Shown here piece by piece: positions 30,562 to 42,196 of a stretch of 64,000 bases of DNA (position 1 is the first letter of the stretch; every line of letters starts with the position of its first letter). This stretch comes from Bradyrhizobium sp. WD16 (lineage in GTDB: Bacteria > Pseudomonadota > Alphaproteobacteria > Rhizobiales > Xanthobacteraceae). Location: assembly GCF_024181725.1 (NCBI RefSeq), contig NZ_CP028908.1, positions 1,798,001 through 1,862,000 of the forward strand, written 5' to 3'. The translations under genes and the position numbers were made by a program. The notes beneath the pieces are model-generated. The model did no database searches, had not been told where the DNA came from, and saw nothing but the letters and a program-made list of their open reading frames with translations.

Positions 30562-30586
30562 CGCGACCAGCGACGACCCAATCGAA

Positions 30587-30616
30587 CCGGCCGGCGCAAG
30601 CCGGCCGTTGTCGTTT
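30587..30616. terminator. Bidirectional terminator between trxA and folC
   Basis: Stem CGGCCGGC with GCCGGCCG closed by the tetraloop GCAA, followed on the + strand by TTGTCGTTTC. It lies between two convergent genes. Confidence 0.65.
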
Positions 30617-30641
30617 CAGCGGCGGATGTCCGTGAGCGCGA

Positions 30642-31982
30642 TCAGCGCGGCGGCGTGCCGTTGGCCTCGAGCACCGCGCCGGCGAGATAAAGCGAGCCGG
30701 TGATGAGGATACGCGGCGCGATCTCATAGGCGAGACGGGCGATCGTCGACAGCGCCGCCGCCACCGACGGCGCCGTCTCCACCCGCATGCCGAGCGACCG
30801 GGCGGCATCCGCCAACGCCTCGACCGGCATCGCCTTGTCCTGGTCGGGCACCGGCACCGCGATGATATGGCGCGTCAGCCCGGCAAAGTTGCCGAGGAAG
30901 CCGCGGGCGTCCTTGTTGCCCATCATGCCGGCGATCACGACCAGCGGCCGCGACACCCGCTCCTCGAGGTCGCCGATGGCGGCAGCGACCACCCGGCCGC
31001 CGTCGACATTGTGGCCGCCGTCGAGCCAGATCTCGGCATCCGGCGGCGCTACCGCGAGCAGGGCACCCGAGGTCAGCCGCTGCATCCGCGCCGGCCATTC
31101 GGCGCGGGCGATGCCGGTCTCGAAGGCCGACTGCTCGATACGGAAGGCGTCGGTGGCCCGCAGCGCGGCGATCGCCAGCCCGGCATTGTCGAACTGATGG
31201 CGGCCGAACAGCCGCGGCGCGGACAGATCGAGCAGGCCGCGCTCGTCGTGATAGACCAGACGTCCATGCTCGACATCGACGTGCCAATGCTGGCCGGCCA
31301 TGTGCAACGGTGCGCCGGCACGGCGCGCCGCCAGTTCGATCACCGCCTCGGCCTCGGCCGGCTGCGCCGCCGATACCACCGGCACCCGCCGCTTGATGAT
31401 GCCGGCCTTCTCGCCGGCGATGGCCGCGAGCGTGTCCCCGAGAAAGTCCTGATGATCGATGCTGACGGGGGCGATGACGCTCACCGCCGGCTGATCGATC
31501 ACATTGGTGGCGTCGAGCCGGCCGCCGAGGCCGACTTCGAGCAGCACCGCGTCGGCCGGATGCGAGGCGAACAGCGTCAGCGCCGCCGCCGTTTCCATCT
31601 CGAACACCGTGATCGGGGCGCCGGCATTGACCGCCTCGCATTCGGCCAGCACCGCGCGCAACGCGTCGTCGCTCGTCAATTCGCCGCCGCCGACGCGGCC
31701 GAGGCGAAAACGTTCGTTGATGCGCACGAGATGCGGCGAGGTGTAGGTGTGAACGGCGAGCCCCGCGGCCTCGAGAATGGCGCGCAGATAGGCCACGGTC
31801 GATCCCTTGCCGTTGGTGCCGGCGACATGGATGACCGGCGGCAGCCGCCGCTCGGGATGGCCGAGGGCGTCGAGGATCCGCAGCATGCGGTCGAGCGTCA
31901 GGTCGATGCGCTTGGGATGCAGCGCAGAGAGCCGCGCGAGAATGTCGTCGAGGGGCGCCGGCACCGCCGCTCGCGCGGTCAC
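30642..31982 (-). CDS. folC: Bifunctional folylpolyglutamate synthase/dihydrofolate synthase
   Basis: 446 aa. ATP loop [15 protein letters not shown] (about residues 49-63), then [26 protein letters not shown], and DGGHNVDGG. FolC adds glutamate to dihydropteroate and folates. The start is GTG 31982, which overlaps the accD stop as GTGA and gives the family N-terminus [20 protein letters not shown]; no ATG fits. It is last in the trp-accD-folC strand block. Confidence 0.94.
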   Translation of the reverse strand: MTARAAVPAPLDDILARLSALHPKRIDLTLDRMLRILDALGHPERRLPPVIHVAGTNGKGSTVAYLRAILEAAGLAVHTYTSPHLVRINERFRLGRVGGGELTSDDALRAVLAECEAVNAGAPITVFEMETAAALTLFASHPADAVLLEVGLGGRLDATNVIDQPAVSVIAPVSIDHQDFLGDTLAAIAGEKAGIIKRRVPVVSAAQPAEAEAVIELAARRAGAPLHMAGQHWHVDVEHGRLVYHDERGLLDLSAPRLFGRHQFDNAGLAIAALRATDAFRIEQSAFETGIARAEWPARMQRLTSGALLAVAPPDAEIWLDGGHNVDGGRVVAAAIGDLEERVSRPLVVIAGMMGNKDARGFLGNFAGLTRHIIAVPVPDQDKAMPVEALADAARSLGMRVETAPSVAAALSTIARLAYEIAPRILITGSLYLAGAVLEANGTPPR

Positions 31983-32881
31983 GAGGCCGGCGCGGCGGCC
32001 GCAATGGCCGCATTCCGCCCGGAATTCTCCACCGCCGGCGTCTTCATCAGCAGTCGGCACAGCCGCGCCAGGGTCGACCGCAGCTGGTGACGGTGGACCA
32101 CCATGTCGACCATGCCGTGATCCTTGAGATATTCGGCGCGCTGGAAGCCCTCGGGCAGCTTCTCGCGGATCGTCTGCTCGATGACCCGGGCGCCGGCGAA
32201 GCCGATCAGGGCGCCGGGCTCGGCGATCTGGACGTCGCCGAGCATGGCGTAGGACGCCGTGACGCCGCCGGTGGTCGGATTGGTCAGCACGACGATGTAG
32301 GGCAGTCGCGCCTCGCGCAGCATCTGCACCGCGACCGTGGTGCGCGGCAGCTGCATCAGCGAGAGGATGCCTTCCTGCATGCGGGCACCGCCGGACGCGG
32401 CGAAGACGATGCACGGCGATTTCTTTTCGACCGCGAGTTCAAGACCCTTGATGATGGCCTCGCCGGCCGCCATGCCGAGCGAACCGCCCATGAAATCGAA
32501 GTCCTGGACCACGACCACCGTCGGCGAGCCTTCCAGCCTGCCGAAACCGACTTTCACCGAATCGTTGAGGCCGGTCTTGGCGCGGGCGTCCTTGAGACGA
32601 TCGACATATTTGCGCTCGTCGCGGAACTTGAGCGGATCGACCGCGACCTCCGGCAACGCAACGTCGAACCAGGTCTCGTTGTCGAAGACCGATTTGAGCC
32701 GCGCCACCGCGCCCATGCGCATGTGGTAGTTCGAGCCGGGAATGACGAACTGGTTGCTCTCGACGTCCTTGTAGAACACCAGCTGCCCGGAATCCGGGCA
32801 CTTGATCCAGAGATTCTCCGGCGTCTCCCGCCGCAGAATGCTGCGGATCTTGGGACGGACGACGTTGGTGATCCAGTTCAT
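31979..32881 (-). CDS. accD: Acetyl-CoA carboxylase carboxyltransferase subunit beta
   Basis: 300 aa. The carboxyltransferase core is visible: [29 protein letters not shown], and [12 protein letters not shown]. It transfers carboxyl from biotin to acetyl-CoA with AccA in fatty acid synthesis. The N-terminal zinc ribbon of the E. coli enzyme (four Cys) is largely lost: only Cys28 of WIKCPDSGQ remains, with Ser31, Ile47 and Ser50 at the other positions. Coupled to folC by a 4-bp overlap and preceded by trpA. Confidence 0.96.
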   Translation of the reverse strand: MNWITNVVRPKIRSILRRETPENLWIKCPDSGQLVFYKDVESNQFVIPGSNYHMRMGAVARLKSVFDNETWFDVALPEVAVDPLKFRDERKYVDRLKDARAKTGLNDSVKVGFGRLEGSPTVVVVQDFDFMGGSLGMAAGEAIIKGLELAVEKKSPCIVFAASGGARMQEGILSLMQLPRTTVAVQMLREARLPYIVVLTNPTTGGVTASYAMLGDVQIAEPGALIGFAGARVIEQTIREKLPEGFQRAEYLKDHGMVDMVVHRHQLRSTLARLCRLLMKTPAVENSGRNAAIAAAAPAS

Positions 32882-32941
32882 GTAAACGAGCTCCTTAGCC
32901 GCTTATGTGCGTCCGGCCCGGCGGGCCGGCAAGGGGGCCTT

Positions 32942-33777
32942 TCAAGCCTTGTTGGTCTTGGCGACGCCGTGCACGCCCTCGGCCAGCGCCCGGGCGAGAG
33001 TAGTGACGGCATCGAGCGTGGCCGCCGTCGCGCGGCCCTCGCCATCCAGCGAGCCGCGCAGCGCATCGACCAGCGCCGAGCCGACCACGACGCCGTCGGC
33101 GTGACCGGCGATGGCCGCGGCCGCCTCCGGCGTACGGATGCCGAAGCCGACACAGACCGGCAGGGCAGTGTGGCGCTTGATGCGGTCCACCGCCGCGCTC
33201 ACCGCCTTGCTGTCGGCGCTGGCGCTGCCGGTGATGCCGGTGATCGAGACGTAATAGACGAAGCCCGAGGTATTCGTGAGCACCGCGGGCAGGCGCTTGT
33301 CGTCGGTCGTCGGGGTGGCGAGGCGAATGAAGTTGAGCCCGGCCCTGAGCGCCGGACGGCACAATTCGTCATCCTCTTCCGGCGGCAGGTCGACGATGAT
33401 CAGGCCATCGACGCCGGCCGCCTTGGCGTCGACGAGGAAGCGCTCGACCCCGTAGATATAGATCGGATTGTAATAGCCCATCAGGACCAGCGGCGTGACG
33501 TCGTCGCCGGCGCGGAACTGGCGCACCAGGCCGAGCGTCTTCGCCAGCGTCGTGCCGGCCTTGAGCGCGCGCAGGCCGGCGGCCTGGATCGCCGGTCCAT
33601 CGGCCATGGGATCGGTGAAGGGCATGCCGACCTCGATCACGTCGGCGCCGGCCTTCGGCAGCGCCTTGATGATCTCCAGCGATGTCGCGAGGTCTGGGTC
33701 ACCGCACATCACGAAGGTGACGAAGGCGGCGCGGCCCTCGTTCTTGAGGGCCTCGAAACGGACGTCGATACGGGTGC

Positions 33778-33781
<4 letters not shown>
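32942..33781 (-). CDS. trpA: Tryptophan synthase subunit alpha
   Basis: 279 aa TIM barrel. Catalytic Glu and Asp are in [19 protein letters not shown] and [14 protein letters not shown]; the phosphate-binding loop is [10 protein letters not shown] and GVVVGSALV. It cleaves indole-3-glycerol phosphate and channels indole to TrpB. The start is GTG 33781, overlapping the trpB stop as GTGA, giving [13 protein letters not shown]. Confidence 0.97.
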
Positions 33782-34992
<1,211 letters not shown>

Positions 34993-34999
34993 ACGCGGC

Positions 35000-35680
35000 T
35001 CACGGTTTGGGAGACATCGGATCTGATGCGGGGTGCGGTGCGGCCGCACGGGCGGCCCGAATGAAATCACGGATCAGCGCCGGATCCTTGACGCCGGGCG
35101 CGCGCTCGACTCCCGAGGAGACGTCGACGCCCTTCGCCCTGGTGACGCGCAGCGCCTCGGCGACATTGCCGGCATCGAGTCCGCCGGACAGCATGAAATT
35201 CAGCGCCGGATCGAGCCCTTCCAAGAGGTGCCAGTCGAAGGGCGTGCCGAGGCCGCCGGGCCGGGTCGCCTCCTTCGGAGCGCGCGCATCGAACAGGATG
35301 CGGTCCGCCACCGCGGCGTAGCCGGCGACGGCGGCGAGATCGGCCCGCTCCGCCACCGGGATGGCCTTCATCACCGGCAGGCCGAAGCGCTGCTTGATGT
35401 CGCGCAGCCGCGCCGCGCTCTCGCCGCCGTGGAGCTGCAGCAGCTGCGGCTGCAGCGCGTCGACGATATTGCCGAGCGTGGCATCGTCGGCATCGACGCT
35501 CAGCGCCACTTTCAGCGCCCGCTTGCGCACCTGGCGGCCGAGATCGCGGGCAAGCCCGAGACCGACATGGCGCGGCGACTTTTCGAAGAACACGAAGCCC
35601 ACCATGTCCGCGCCGGCCTCGAGCGCCGTTTCCAGCGTCTCGGCGGTGCTGAGGCCGCAGATTTTGACGAGCAGGGGCAT
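35000..35680 (-). CDS. trpF: Phosphoribosylanthranilate isomerase
   Basis: 226 aa TIM barrel. Catalytic Cys is in [12 protein letters not shown] (Cys7 region), catalytic Asp in ILFDARAPK, and the phosphate loop in [11 protein letters not shown]. It isomerises phosphoribosylanthranilate. First gene of the trpFBA-accD-folC run. ATG 35680 is the usual start; upstream in-frame codons are not needed. Confidence 0.96.
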   Translation of the reverse strand: MPLLVKICGLSTAETLETALEAGADMVGFVFFEKSPRHVGLGLARDLGRQVRKRALKVALSVDADDATLGNIVDALQPQLLQLHGGESAARLRDIKQRFGLPVMKAIPVAERADLAAVAGYAAVADRILFDARAPKEATRPGGLGTPFDWHLLEGLDPALNFMLSGGLDAGNVAEALRVTRAKGVDVSSGVERAPGVKDPALIRDFIRAARAAAPHPASDPMSPKP

Positions 35681-35818
35681 TGCGAGCGTTGAACTCTCCC
35701 GGCGCATTCCGCCGGGTCCGGATCGGGGGTTTGGGGGCCGGCGGGTTCTACAACGTTGCGGCGGCGTTGTCTCGCCGGATCGCCGCCGGCCGGGCACCGG
35801 CGCAGGCCGGCCAGATCG

Positions 35819-36184
35819 TCAGGACGCGGGGGAGCGGCCGTCGTGCAGCAGTGCCGGAACCGGGCTTTCGGCGCCACCGGGGGCCCGGCTCAGCCGCAGC
35901 TCAGCGAGTTGGGCCCGGGCGTCCCGGGCCTCGGCTTCGTAGTGGCGGGCCGCCCGGCGATAGCGGCCCTGGCGCAGCCAGGTGGCGAGGCCGCCCGCCG
36001 CCACCCCGAGAATGGCGACCAGAATGATGATCACGAACAGCGGCAGGGTGACTGCGAGCGTGGGCGTGACGCTGTTGAACGGATCGAAGGAGAGGGTCAC
36101 CAGATGGCGGTTGGCCACTGCGAAGATGATGAAGATCACCGCCAGCGGAATCCAGATCAGGGCGTTGATGATCTTCCGAAACAT
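35819..36184 (-). CDS. lapA: LapA family (DUF1049) inner-membrane protein
   Basis: 121 aa. Two membrane helices, at about residues 6-24 and 43-68, separated by ANRHLVTLSFDPFNS, the LapA_dom hallmark. A charged coiled-coil tail follows (about 75-100). In E. coli LapA works with LapB in LpxC proteolysis control; here no lapB is adjacent, so a function is not assigned. It sits between ihfB and trpF on the same strand, as in related genomes. Confidence 0.85.
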   Translation of the reverse strand: MFRKIINALIWIPLAVIFIIFAVANRHLVTLSFDPFNSVTPTLAVTLPLFVIIILVAILGVAAGGLATWLRQGRYRRAARHYEAEARDARAQLAELRLSRAPGGAESPVPALLHDGRSPAS

Positions 36185-36240
36185 GATTCTTCACACCGCT
36201 GTGCGACGCCCAGGCTCCATTGAGCTCGGCCCCACACCGA

Positions 36241-36268
36241 AAAATCCGCGGCGCGACCCGCGCCGCAG
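36241..36268 (-). terminator. Terminator after ihfB
   Basis: On the minus strand GCGGCGC-GGGTC-GCGCCGC forms a 7-bp stem followed by GGATTTTTC, just after the ihfB stop. Confidence 0.7.
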
Positions 36269-36272
36269 CACT

Positions 36273-36596
36273 TCAGGCGGCGGATTCCGACGAGGCCGGC
36301 TCCGCCTCGCCATCGGCACCGCGATTGAGCCGCTCGCGCATTTCCTTGCCGGTCTTGAAGAACGGGACGCTCTTCTGGTCGACCGGGACATGCTCGCCCG
36401 TGCGCGGGTTTCGGCCTGCGCGCGCAGGGCGGTGCTTGACCGAAAATGCGCCGAAACCGCGCAATTCGACGCGATCGCCGCGCGCCAGCGCTGCGACGAT
36501 TTCGTCGAGGATCGCGTTCACAATGTTCTCCACGTCCCTCTGATAGAGGTGCGGATTGTGCTCGGCGATTCGCTGAACGAGTTCGGATTTAATCAT
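36273..36596 (-). CDS. ihfB: Integration host factor subunit beta
   Basis: 107 aa DNA-bending protein of the HU/IHF family. It starts [19 protein letters not shown] and has the beta-arm motif [11 protein letters not shown] with the intercalating proline. Residues 48-60 ([13 protein letters not shown]) are the conserved core. It heterodimerises with IhfA, encoded elsewhere. An acidic/serine tail ([12 protein letters not shown]) extends beyond the fold. Located between sppA and lapA. Confidence 0.95.
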   Translation of the reverse strand: MIKSELVQRIAEHNPHLYQRDVENIVNAILDEIVAALARGDRVELRGFGAFSVKHRPARAGRNPRTGEHVPVDQKSVPFFKTGKEMRERLNRGADGEAEPASSESAA

Positions 36597-36780
36597 CGGC
36601 AGCGGGGTCCGTGAGAGGTGCGAGCTGTCATTTCCGTGAAAACACGAGGGACTGTCAAGACGTTAATTCTAGGCGCAAGGCGCGGAAATCGCGTGACAAA
36701 TGCTCTGAAAAACGCCAGAGCACGCGAAATTCAGCCCAACACAACCGGCCAAATCCGGATTCAGCACATGCATCGTCGCC

Positions 36781-37761
36781 TCACTGCGCCGTCGCCGGCT
36801 GCCAGAGCGCGAGCATGCCGTCCAGGGCGGCACGATCGACCGCCTCGACCAGCCCGGTCCGCTCGAGCCGCTCCGCCCAGCTGCCCAGCCCGACCGCTTC
36901 CAGGCTGAGCGCGGCGGCGCTGCGCAGGAAAGTGAGGTCGCCGAGGCGGGGATGAAGCTTGTAGTCGCGCACCGGCAGCTCCGATGATATCTTCTTCTCG
37001 GCAACGAGCCACGCCACCGCGGTCTTCTCGTCGCCGATCTGATCGATCAGCTTGAGGCCGATCGCCTGGTGCCCGGTGAAAACGCGACCGTCGGCGACGG
37101 TCTGCAGGGTGTCGTCGTCCATCTTGCGGCGCTCCTTCACCAGGCCGCGAAACCAGGCATAGGAATCCTTGACCAGCATCTCCAGCGCGGCGCGCGCCTC
37201 GGGACTGGTGGGCTCATAGCCGTTAGGTGCGGCCTTCAGCGGCGAGGACTTCACCTCCTCCACCTTGACGCCGACCGTCTTCAGCAGGTCGGTCACATTG
37301 GGATACTGAAACAGCACGCCGATCGAACCGACCAGCGAGCTCTGCTGGGCGATGATGTGGTCCGAGGCGAGCGCGGCGATGTAGCCGCCCGAGGCGGCGA
37401 GCCCCTCGACCACCACCACCAGCGGCTTCTTCGCCTTCAGCCGCACCAGGGCGTCGTAGAGCTGTTCGGAGCCGGCGGTGGTCCCACCCGGCGAATTGAT
37501 ATGGACGATGACCGCAGCCGCCGACGACTTCTCGAGACGCTCGAGAGCGGCGACCCGATCACGATCGCTGCGAATCAGTCCCTCGATATTGATCCGGGCG
37601 ATCGAGTGACGCGTCGAGAGCGCGGCGCGGCCGCCGGGCGTCGCCACCAGCGCAACGATGACGACGGCCGCAACGGCGAACAGCGTCGCCGCGACACGCC
37701 AGAACGTGAGCTTGCGGCGCAAGCGGCGCCGATCGACGATGGCGTCGGATTCAAATGACAT
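36781..37761 (-). CDS. sppA: Signal peptide peptidase SppA
   Basis: 326 aa, short form. A single membrane anchor (about 20-41) is followed by a serine protease domain of the SppA/ClpP fold. The nucleophile is Ser124 in GLAASGGYIA; the general base lysine is probably Lys176 in KSSPLKAAP. HINSPGGTTAGSEQLYDAL precedes. It degrades cleaved signal peptides in the membrane. Start ATG 37761. About 180 bp separate it from ihfB. Confidence 0.93.
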   Translation of the reverse strand: MSFESDAIVDRRRLRRKLTFWRVAATLFAVAAVVIVALVATPGGRAALSTRHSIARINIEGLIRSDRDRVAALERLEKSSAAAVIVHINSPGGTTAGSEQLYDALVRLKAKKPLVVVVEGLAASGGYIAALASDHIIAQQSSLVGSIGVLFQYPNVTDLLKTVGVKVEEVKSSPLKAAPNGYEPTSPEARAALEMLVKDSYAWFRGLVKERRKMDDDTLQTVADGRVFTGHQAIGLKLIDQIGDEKTAVAWLVAEKKISSELPVRDYKLHPRLGDLTFLRSAAALSLEAVGLGSWAERLERTGLVEAVDRAALDGMLALWQPATAQ

Positions 37762-38077
37762 CGGGGTCTCCTGCCCGGCACGGTGACGTCGCGGCGGGGA
37801 TTGAAGGGTCGTAACCGGAACCGTTCAATTGCAAGCCAATATGAAAAAACGATGGTGGCGGGTGACTTATCGGCAATGCCGGCCGCTCGGCAAGGCTGTA
37901 GGCCGACCCGGTACCAAACCAGCGCGCTGCGGCGCGGCGAGACCGGCGCAGAGTGACGCTGAACGCCGTGGCGGGCAATGGGTCAACCGCTAGTGTATCG
38001 GACGCTGGGCAGAATTTCTCCAATTCTCGCTCTCAGCGAGAAATAATCCATCATCACAGCCGTTTTTTTGAACCGGA
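37762..38077. other. Intergenic region upstream of sppA
   Basis: About 316 bases without a convincing gene. It holds the sppA upstream region and a fragment CTAGTGTATCGGACG near 37990 that faintly recalls the CTAGTGT end of the palindromic repeats, too short to call. Confidence 0.4.
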
Positions 38078-38117
38078 CCTGAAATAAAGAGGGCTCCGGC
38101 AAACCGCCGGAGCCCTC
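38078..38117 (-). terminator. Rho-independent terminator of rpsA
   Basis: A perfect 12-bp stem GAGGGCTCCGGC / GCCGGAGCCCTC with a 5-nt loop; on the minus strand it is followed by TTTATTTC, about 30 bp after the rpsA stop. Confidence 0.9.
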
Positions 38118-38147
38118 GAACCGTCGGACGGGGGAACCCCGCGCCGC

Positions 38148-39857
38148 TTACTTCTCGCCGCTGCGCTGCTTGAGCGCGGTGCCGAGAATGTCGCCCAGCG
38201 TGGCGCCCGAATCGGACGAGCCGTACTGCGCGATCGCTTCCTTCTCCTCGGCCACTTCCAGCGCCTTGATCGACACCTGGACCTTGCGGGCCTTCTTGTC
38301 GAACTGGATGACGCGGGCATCGACCTTCTCGCCGACGGCGAAACGTTCCGGGCGCTGCTCGGAGCGGTCGCGAGCGAGCTCGGAACGCTTGATGAAGGTG
38401 GCGAAGTCGGTGCCGACGATCTGCACGTCGATGCCGCCTTCCTTGACGTCGAGCACTTCGCAGGTCACGACGGCACCCTTCTTGACGTCACCCGGCTCGG
38501 CGAAGGGATCGCCTTCGAGCTGCTTGATGCCGAGCGAAATACGCTCCTTCTCGACATCGACGTCGAGCACCACGGCCTTGACCATGTCGCCCTTCTTGTA
38601 GTTGTCGATGACCTGCTCGCCCGGCAGCTTCCAGTCGAGATCCGACAGGTGCACCATGCCGTCGACGTCGCCGTCGAGACCCAGGAACAGACCGAACTCG
38701 GTCTTGTTCTTGACCTCGCCCTCGACGGTCGAACCCGTCGGATACTTCTCGACGAAGGTCTCCCACGGATTGCGCATGGTCTGCTTGAGACCGAGCGAAA
38801 TGCGGCGCTTGGTGGCGTCCACCTCGAGCACCTGAACCTCGACTTCCTGGGAGGTCGAGACGATCTTGCCGGGGTGCATGTTCTTCTTGGTCCACGACAT
38901 CTCCGAGACGTGGATCAGGCCTTCGATGCCCGGCTCCAGCTCCACGAAGGCGCCGTAGTCGGTGATGTTGGTGACGCGACCGGTGAAGCGTGCGCTGACC
39001 GGATACTTGGCCTCGATGCCCTGCCACGGATCGTCCAGCAGCTGCTTCATGCCGAGCGAGATGCGATGGGTCTCGTGGTTGATCTTGATGATCTTGACCT
39101 TGACGGTCTGGCCGATGCTGAGCACCTCGGTCGGGTGATTGACCCGGCGCCAGGCGATATCGGTCACGTGCAGCAGGCCGTCGATGCCGCCGAGGTCGAC
39201 GAACGCACCGTAATCGGTGATGTTCTTGACGACGCCGTCGATGACCTGACCTTCTTCGAGGTTCTGCACCAGCTCCTGACGCTGTTCGGCGCGGGTCTCT
39301 TCCAGCACCGTGCGACGCGACACCACGATGTTGCCGCGGCGGCGGTCCATCTTCAGGATCTGGAAGGGCTGCGAGTTGTTCATCAGCGGGCCGACGTCGC
39401 GGATCGGGCGAATGTCGACCTGCGAGCGCGGCAGGAAGGCCACGGCGCCGTCGAGATCGACGGTGAAGCCACCCTTGACCTGGTTGAAGATCACGCCGGT
39501 GACCTTCTCGTTGTTCTGGAACGCCTTCTCAAGCTTGCCCCAGCTCTCTTCGCGGCGCGCCTTGTCGCGCGACAGCACGGCCTCGCCGAGCGCATTCTCG
39601 ATCCGGTCGAGGAACACCTCGACCTCGTCGCCGACCTTCAGGGTGCTTTCGCGGCCGGGGCCGGCGAATTCGCGAAGGGCAACGCGGCCTTCGGTCTTCA
39701 AGCCGACGTCGATGACGGCCATGTCCTTCTCGATCGCGACGACCTTGCCCTTGACGACGCTGCTTTCCTGCAGGCCGGTGCCGCCGAAGGACTCGTCGAG
39801 CATCGCGGCGAAATCATCGCGCGAGGGATTGTAAGAGCTGGTGGTGGTGGAAGCCAT
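38148..39857 (-). CDS. rpsA: 30S ribosomal protein S1
   Basis: 569 aa with six S1 RNA-binding repeats. Repeats 3-5 are the clearest, each carrying the ITDYGAFVDLGG-type strand (ITDYGAFVDLGGIDGLLHVTD, ITDYGAFVELEPGIEGLIH, KTEFGLFLGLDGDVDGMVH). S1 brings structured mRNAs to the 30S subunit. The start is ATG 39857 with GGAGAAC upstream. It is downstream of aroA-cmk on the same strand, the classic order, but a 366-bp gap suggests its own promoter. Confidence 0.98.
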   Translation of the reverse strand: MASTTTSSYNPSRDDFAAMLDESFGGTGLQESSVVKGKVVAIEKDMAVIDVGLKTEGRVALREFAGPGRESTLKVGDEVEVFLDRIENALGEAVLSRDKARREESWGKLEKAFQNNEKVTGVIFNQVKGGFTVDLDGAVAFLPRSQVDIRPIRDVGPLMNNSQPFQILKMDRRRGNIVVSRRTVLEETRAEQRQELVQNLEEGQVIDGVVKNITDYGAFVDLGGIDGLLHVTDIAWRRVNHPTEVLSIGQTVKVKIIKINHETHRISLGMKQLLDDPWQGIEAKYPVSARFTGRVTNITDYGAFVELEPGIEGLIHVSEMSWTKKNMHPGKIVSTSQEVEVQVLEVDATKRRISLGLKQTMRNPWETFVEKYPTGSTVEGEVKNKTEFGLFLGLDGDVDGMVHLSDLDWKLPGEQVIDNYKKGDMVKAVVLDVDVEKERISLGIKQLEGDPFAEPGDVKKGAVVTCEVLDVKEGGIDVQIVGTDFATFIKRSELARDRSEQRPERFAVGEKVDARVIQFDKKARKVQVSIKALEVAEEKEAIAQYGSSDSGATLGDILGTALKQRSGEK

Positions 39858-40019
39858 TTGTTCTCCAGATGCGGGTCTTGCCGGCAGTTCGGGTTTCGGG
39901 CGCATCGCGCGCGCAGGGCCAGGGTCCGCAAAAACCTTGGCGACCGCCCCGCAGCACGGCGGCGGAGGAGCCGCCGGACGAGATGCGGAACGGGCCGGCT
40001 GAATGCCTGCGCGTTCAAT

Positions 40020-40053
40020 GCGATTGCTAAAGTTTCGCGATTGCTAAAGTTTC
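40020..40053. repeat. Tandem 17-bp duplication upstream of rpsA
   Basis: GCGATTGCTAAAGTTTC occurs twice head-to-tail with no mismatch, about 165-200 bp upstream of the rpsA start. Confidence 0.9.
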
Positions 40054-40126
40054 ATCCGGGAGTTCAGGCGAACCGCGCCCAAAAGCCGATCACCCTAAGA
40101 CCGAGGGGAGACCGATCGAGGGGGCC

Positions 40127-40160
40127 ATCAGGCCGTTCAATCAGTCAGGCCGTTCAATCA
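40127..40160. repeat. Second tandem 17-bp duplication upstream of rpsA
   Basis: ATCAGGCCGTTCAATCA is followed directly by GTCAGGCCGTTCAATCA: one mismatch, the same 17-bp period as the neighbouring duplication but an unrelated sequence. Confidence 0.85.
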
Positions 40161-40223
40161 AGAGAGCCAGTGCCATCGCGCCAGAGACCGTGAGCGGGCA
40201 TTCCTCCAACATCGGCCAGGGCG

Positions 40224-40862
40224 TCAGACCCCGGACCGGCCCGCTCGGACGGCCTCGACAATTGCGATGGCGGCCCGGACGCCGCCTTCTATATCCAAAT
40301 GGCTATTATCCAGCAAGTGCGCATCCTCCGCCCGCTTCAGGGGCGCCGTGGCGCGGTCGCTGTCGCGGGCGTCCCGCCGCAGGATGTCGGCGAGCACCTC
40401 GGCCTCATTGGCCGCCTCGCCCCGCTCCAGCGCCTCCAGGGTCCGGCGCCTCGCCCGCACCTCCGCATCGGCCACCACGAAGATCTTCACGTCGGCCTCG
40501 GGGCAGATCACCGTGCCGATGTCGCGGCCGTCAAGGACCGCACCGGGCGGCTGGGCGGCAAAGCGGCGCTGGAACTGGAGCAGCGCGGCCCGCACCCGGG
40601 GCAGGGCCGAGACCACCGAGGCGGCGTCGCCGACCCGCTGGCTCTTGAGCGCCGGATCGTCAAAGGCGGCGGGATCGAGATCTTCGGCGGCGGCAGCCGC
40701 CCGATCCTCGTCATTGAGGTCGGCGCCGGCTTCAAGCAACGCCCGGGCGACCGCGCGGTAGATCACGCCGGTATCGAGATGGTGGAAGCGGTAATGGGCG
40801 GCGAGTCGCCTGGCGAGGGTCCCCTTGCCCGAGGCGGCGGGCCCGTCGATGGCGATGATCAT
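40224..40862 (-). CDS. cmk: (d)CMP kinase
   Basis: 212 aa P-loop kinase. Walker [10 protein letters not shown] (7-15), then [11 protein letters not shown] and the [19 protein letters not shown] segment. It phosphorylates CMP and dCMP. Coupled to aroA by an ATGA overlap at its start, as in many proteobacteria. Confidence 0.96.
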   Translation of the reverse strand: MIIAIDGPAASGKGTLARRLAAHYRFHHLDTGVIYRAVARALLEAGADLNDEDRAAAAAEDLDPAAFDDPALKSQRVGDAASVVSALPRVRAALLQFQRRFAAQPPGAVLDGRDIGTVICPEADVKIFVVADAEVRARRRTLEALERGEAANEAEVLADILRRDARDSDRATAPLKRAEDAHLLDNSHLDIEGGVRAAIAIVEAVRAGRSGV

Positions 40863-42196
40863 GACAGATCCGCCCCCAGGCGCTGCATCATCGGCACGAA
40901 ATCCGGGAAGCTGGTGGCGATGAAGCTGGAATCATCGATTCCCACCGGCTTCTGCGCCGCCAGCCCCATGACCAGGGCCGACATGGCGATGCGATGATCC
41001 ATATGGGTCTTCACCACGCCGCCGCCGGCGACCGCGCCACGGCCTTCGACGATGAGGTCGTCGCCCTCGATCTCGACCGCGACGCCGTTGAGGCGAAGCA
41101 TGTCGGCGGTCGCAGCCAACCGGTCGGATTCCTTGACCCGCAATTCATGCAGGCCGCGCATCACCGTACGCCCCTCGGCGAAGGCCGCCGCCACCGCCAG
41201 CACCAGATATTCGTCGATCATCGCGGGGGCACGCTCCGGCGGCACGGTGACGCCGCGCAGGCCGGTGGCGCGCACCCGCAGATCGGCCATGGGCTCACCG
41301 GCATCGCCGCCGCGCGGCGTTTCCTCGATCACCGCGCCCATTTCGCGCAGGGTGGCGAACAGTCCGGTGCGCAGCGGATTGGTCATCACTTCGGTGAGCA
41401 GGACCTCGGAGCCGGGCACGATCAGTGCCGCCACCAACGGAAAGGCCGCCGACGACGGGTCGGCCGGGACCACCACCGGGGCGCCAGCCAATTCCGGCTG
41501 GCCGGTGAGGGCGATGCGCCGGCCATGGGTGCCGGACGGCGTCGACACCACCTCGGCGCCGAACTGCCGCAGCATGCGCTCGGTATGATCGCGGCTCGCC
41601 TCGGGCTCGATCACCGTGGTGATTCCCGGCGCCGCGAGTCCAGCCAGCAGCACCGCCGACTTGATCTGGGCCGAGGCCACCGGGCTCTGATAGGTAATCG
41701 GCAACGGCTCGCGCGCGCCCTGCAGGGTGAGTGGCAGCCGGCCCCCCTCGGCCATCTGCAGCGCCCTGGCGCCCATCAACTCCAGCGGCTCGAGGATGCG
41801 GCGCATCGGCCGCTTGCGCAGGCTGGCATCGCCGTCGAAGGTCGCGGTGATCGGGCAACCCGCAACAGCGCCCATCACCAGCCGGCAGCCGGTGCCGGAA
41901 TTGCCGAAATCAAGCGGCTCCGCGGGCGCGGCAAGGCCGCCGACCCCGACGCCGTCGACCGCCCAGGCGCCGTCCTCCAGCCGCGTCACCGTGGCGCCGA
42001 GCGCCCGCATAGCCTTGGCGGTGTTGAGCACATCCTCGCCTTCGAGCAGGCCGGAGATCCGGGTCCGGCCGACCGCCAGCGCGCCGAGAATCAGGGCGCG
42101 GTGGGAGATCGACTTGTCGCCCGGTACCCGGGCGGTGCCGTTCAGGGCGGCTCCCCGGCGCGACTGCAGCGGGCGCGGCGCGGCGGAATGTGTCAA
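40859..42196 (-). CDS. aroA: 3-phosphoshikimate 1-carboxyvinyltransferase, class II (EPSP synthase)
   Basis: 445 aa from the proposed TTG start. It matches the class II (CP4-like) layout: [59 protein letters not shown] and [17 protein letters not shown]. It condenses shikimate-3-phosphate with PEP. In the PEP-site loop [12 protein letters not shown] it has Gly101 where the glyphosate-tolerant CP4 enzyme has Ala. TTG 42196 gives the homologous start [14 protein letters not shown]; an ATG at 42238 would add 14 residues. Confidence 0.93.
   Translation of the reverse strand: MTHSAAPRPLQSRRGAALNGTARVPGDKSISHRALILGALAVGRTRISGLLEGEDVLNTAKAMRALGATVTRLEDGAWAVDGVGVGGLAAPAEPLDFGNSGTGCRLVMGAVAGCPITATFDGDASLRKRPMRRILEPLELMGARALQMAEGGRLPLTLQGAREPLPITYQSPVASAQIKSAVLLAGLAAPGITTVIEPEASRDHTERMLRQFGAEVVSTPSGTHGRRIALTGQPELAGAPVVVPADPSSAAFPLVAALIVPGSEVLLTEVMTNPLRTGLFATLREMGAVIEETPRGGDAGEPMADLRVRATGLRGVTVPPERAPAMIDEYLVLAVAAAFAEGRTVMRGLHELRVKESDRLAATADMLRLNGVAVEIEGDDLIVEGRGAVAGGGVVKTHMDHRIAMSALVMGLAAQKPVGIDDSSFIATSFPDFVPMMQRLGADLS

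Larger units (their letters stand above)
39858..40223. other. Intergenic region between cmk and rpsA
   Basis: 366 bases without a gene. It contains two independent tandem duplications, each with a 17-bp period (40020-40053 and 40127-40160, listed separately), and the leader of rpsA. Confidence 0.55.
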
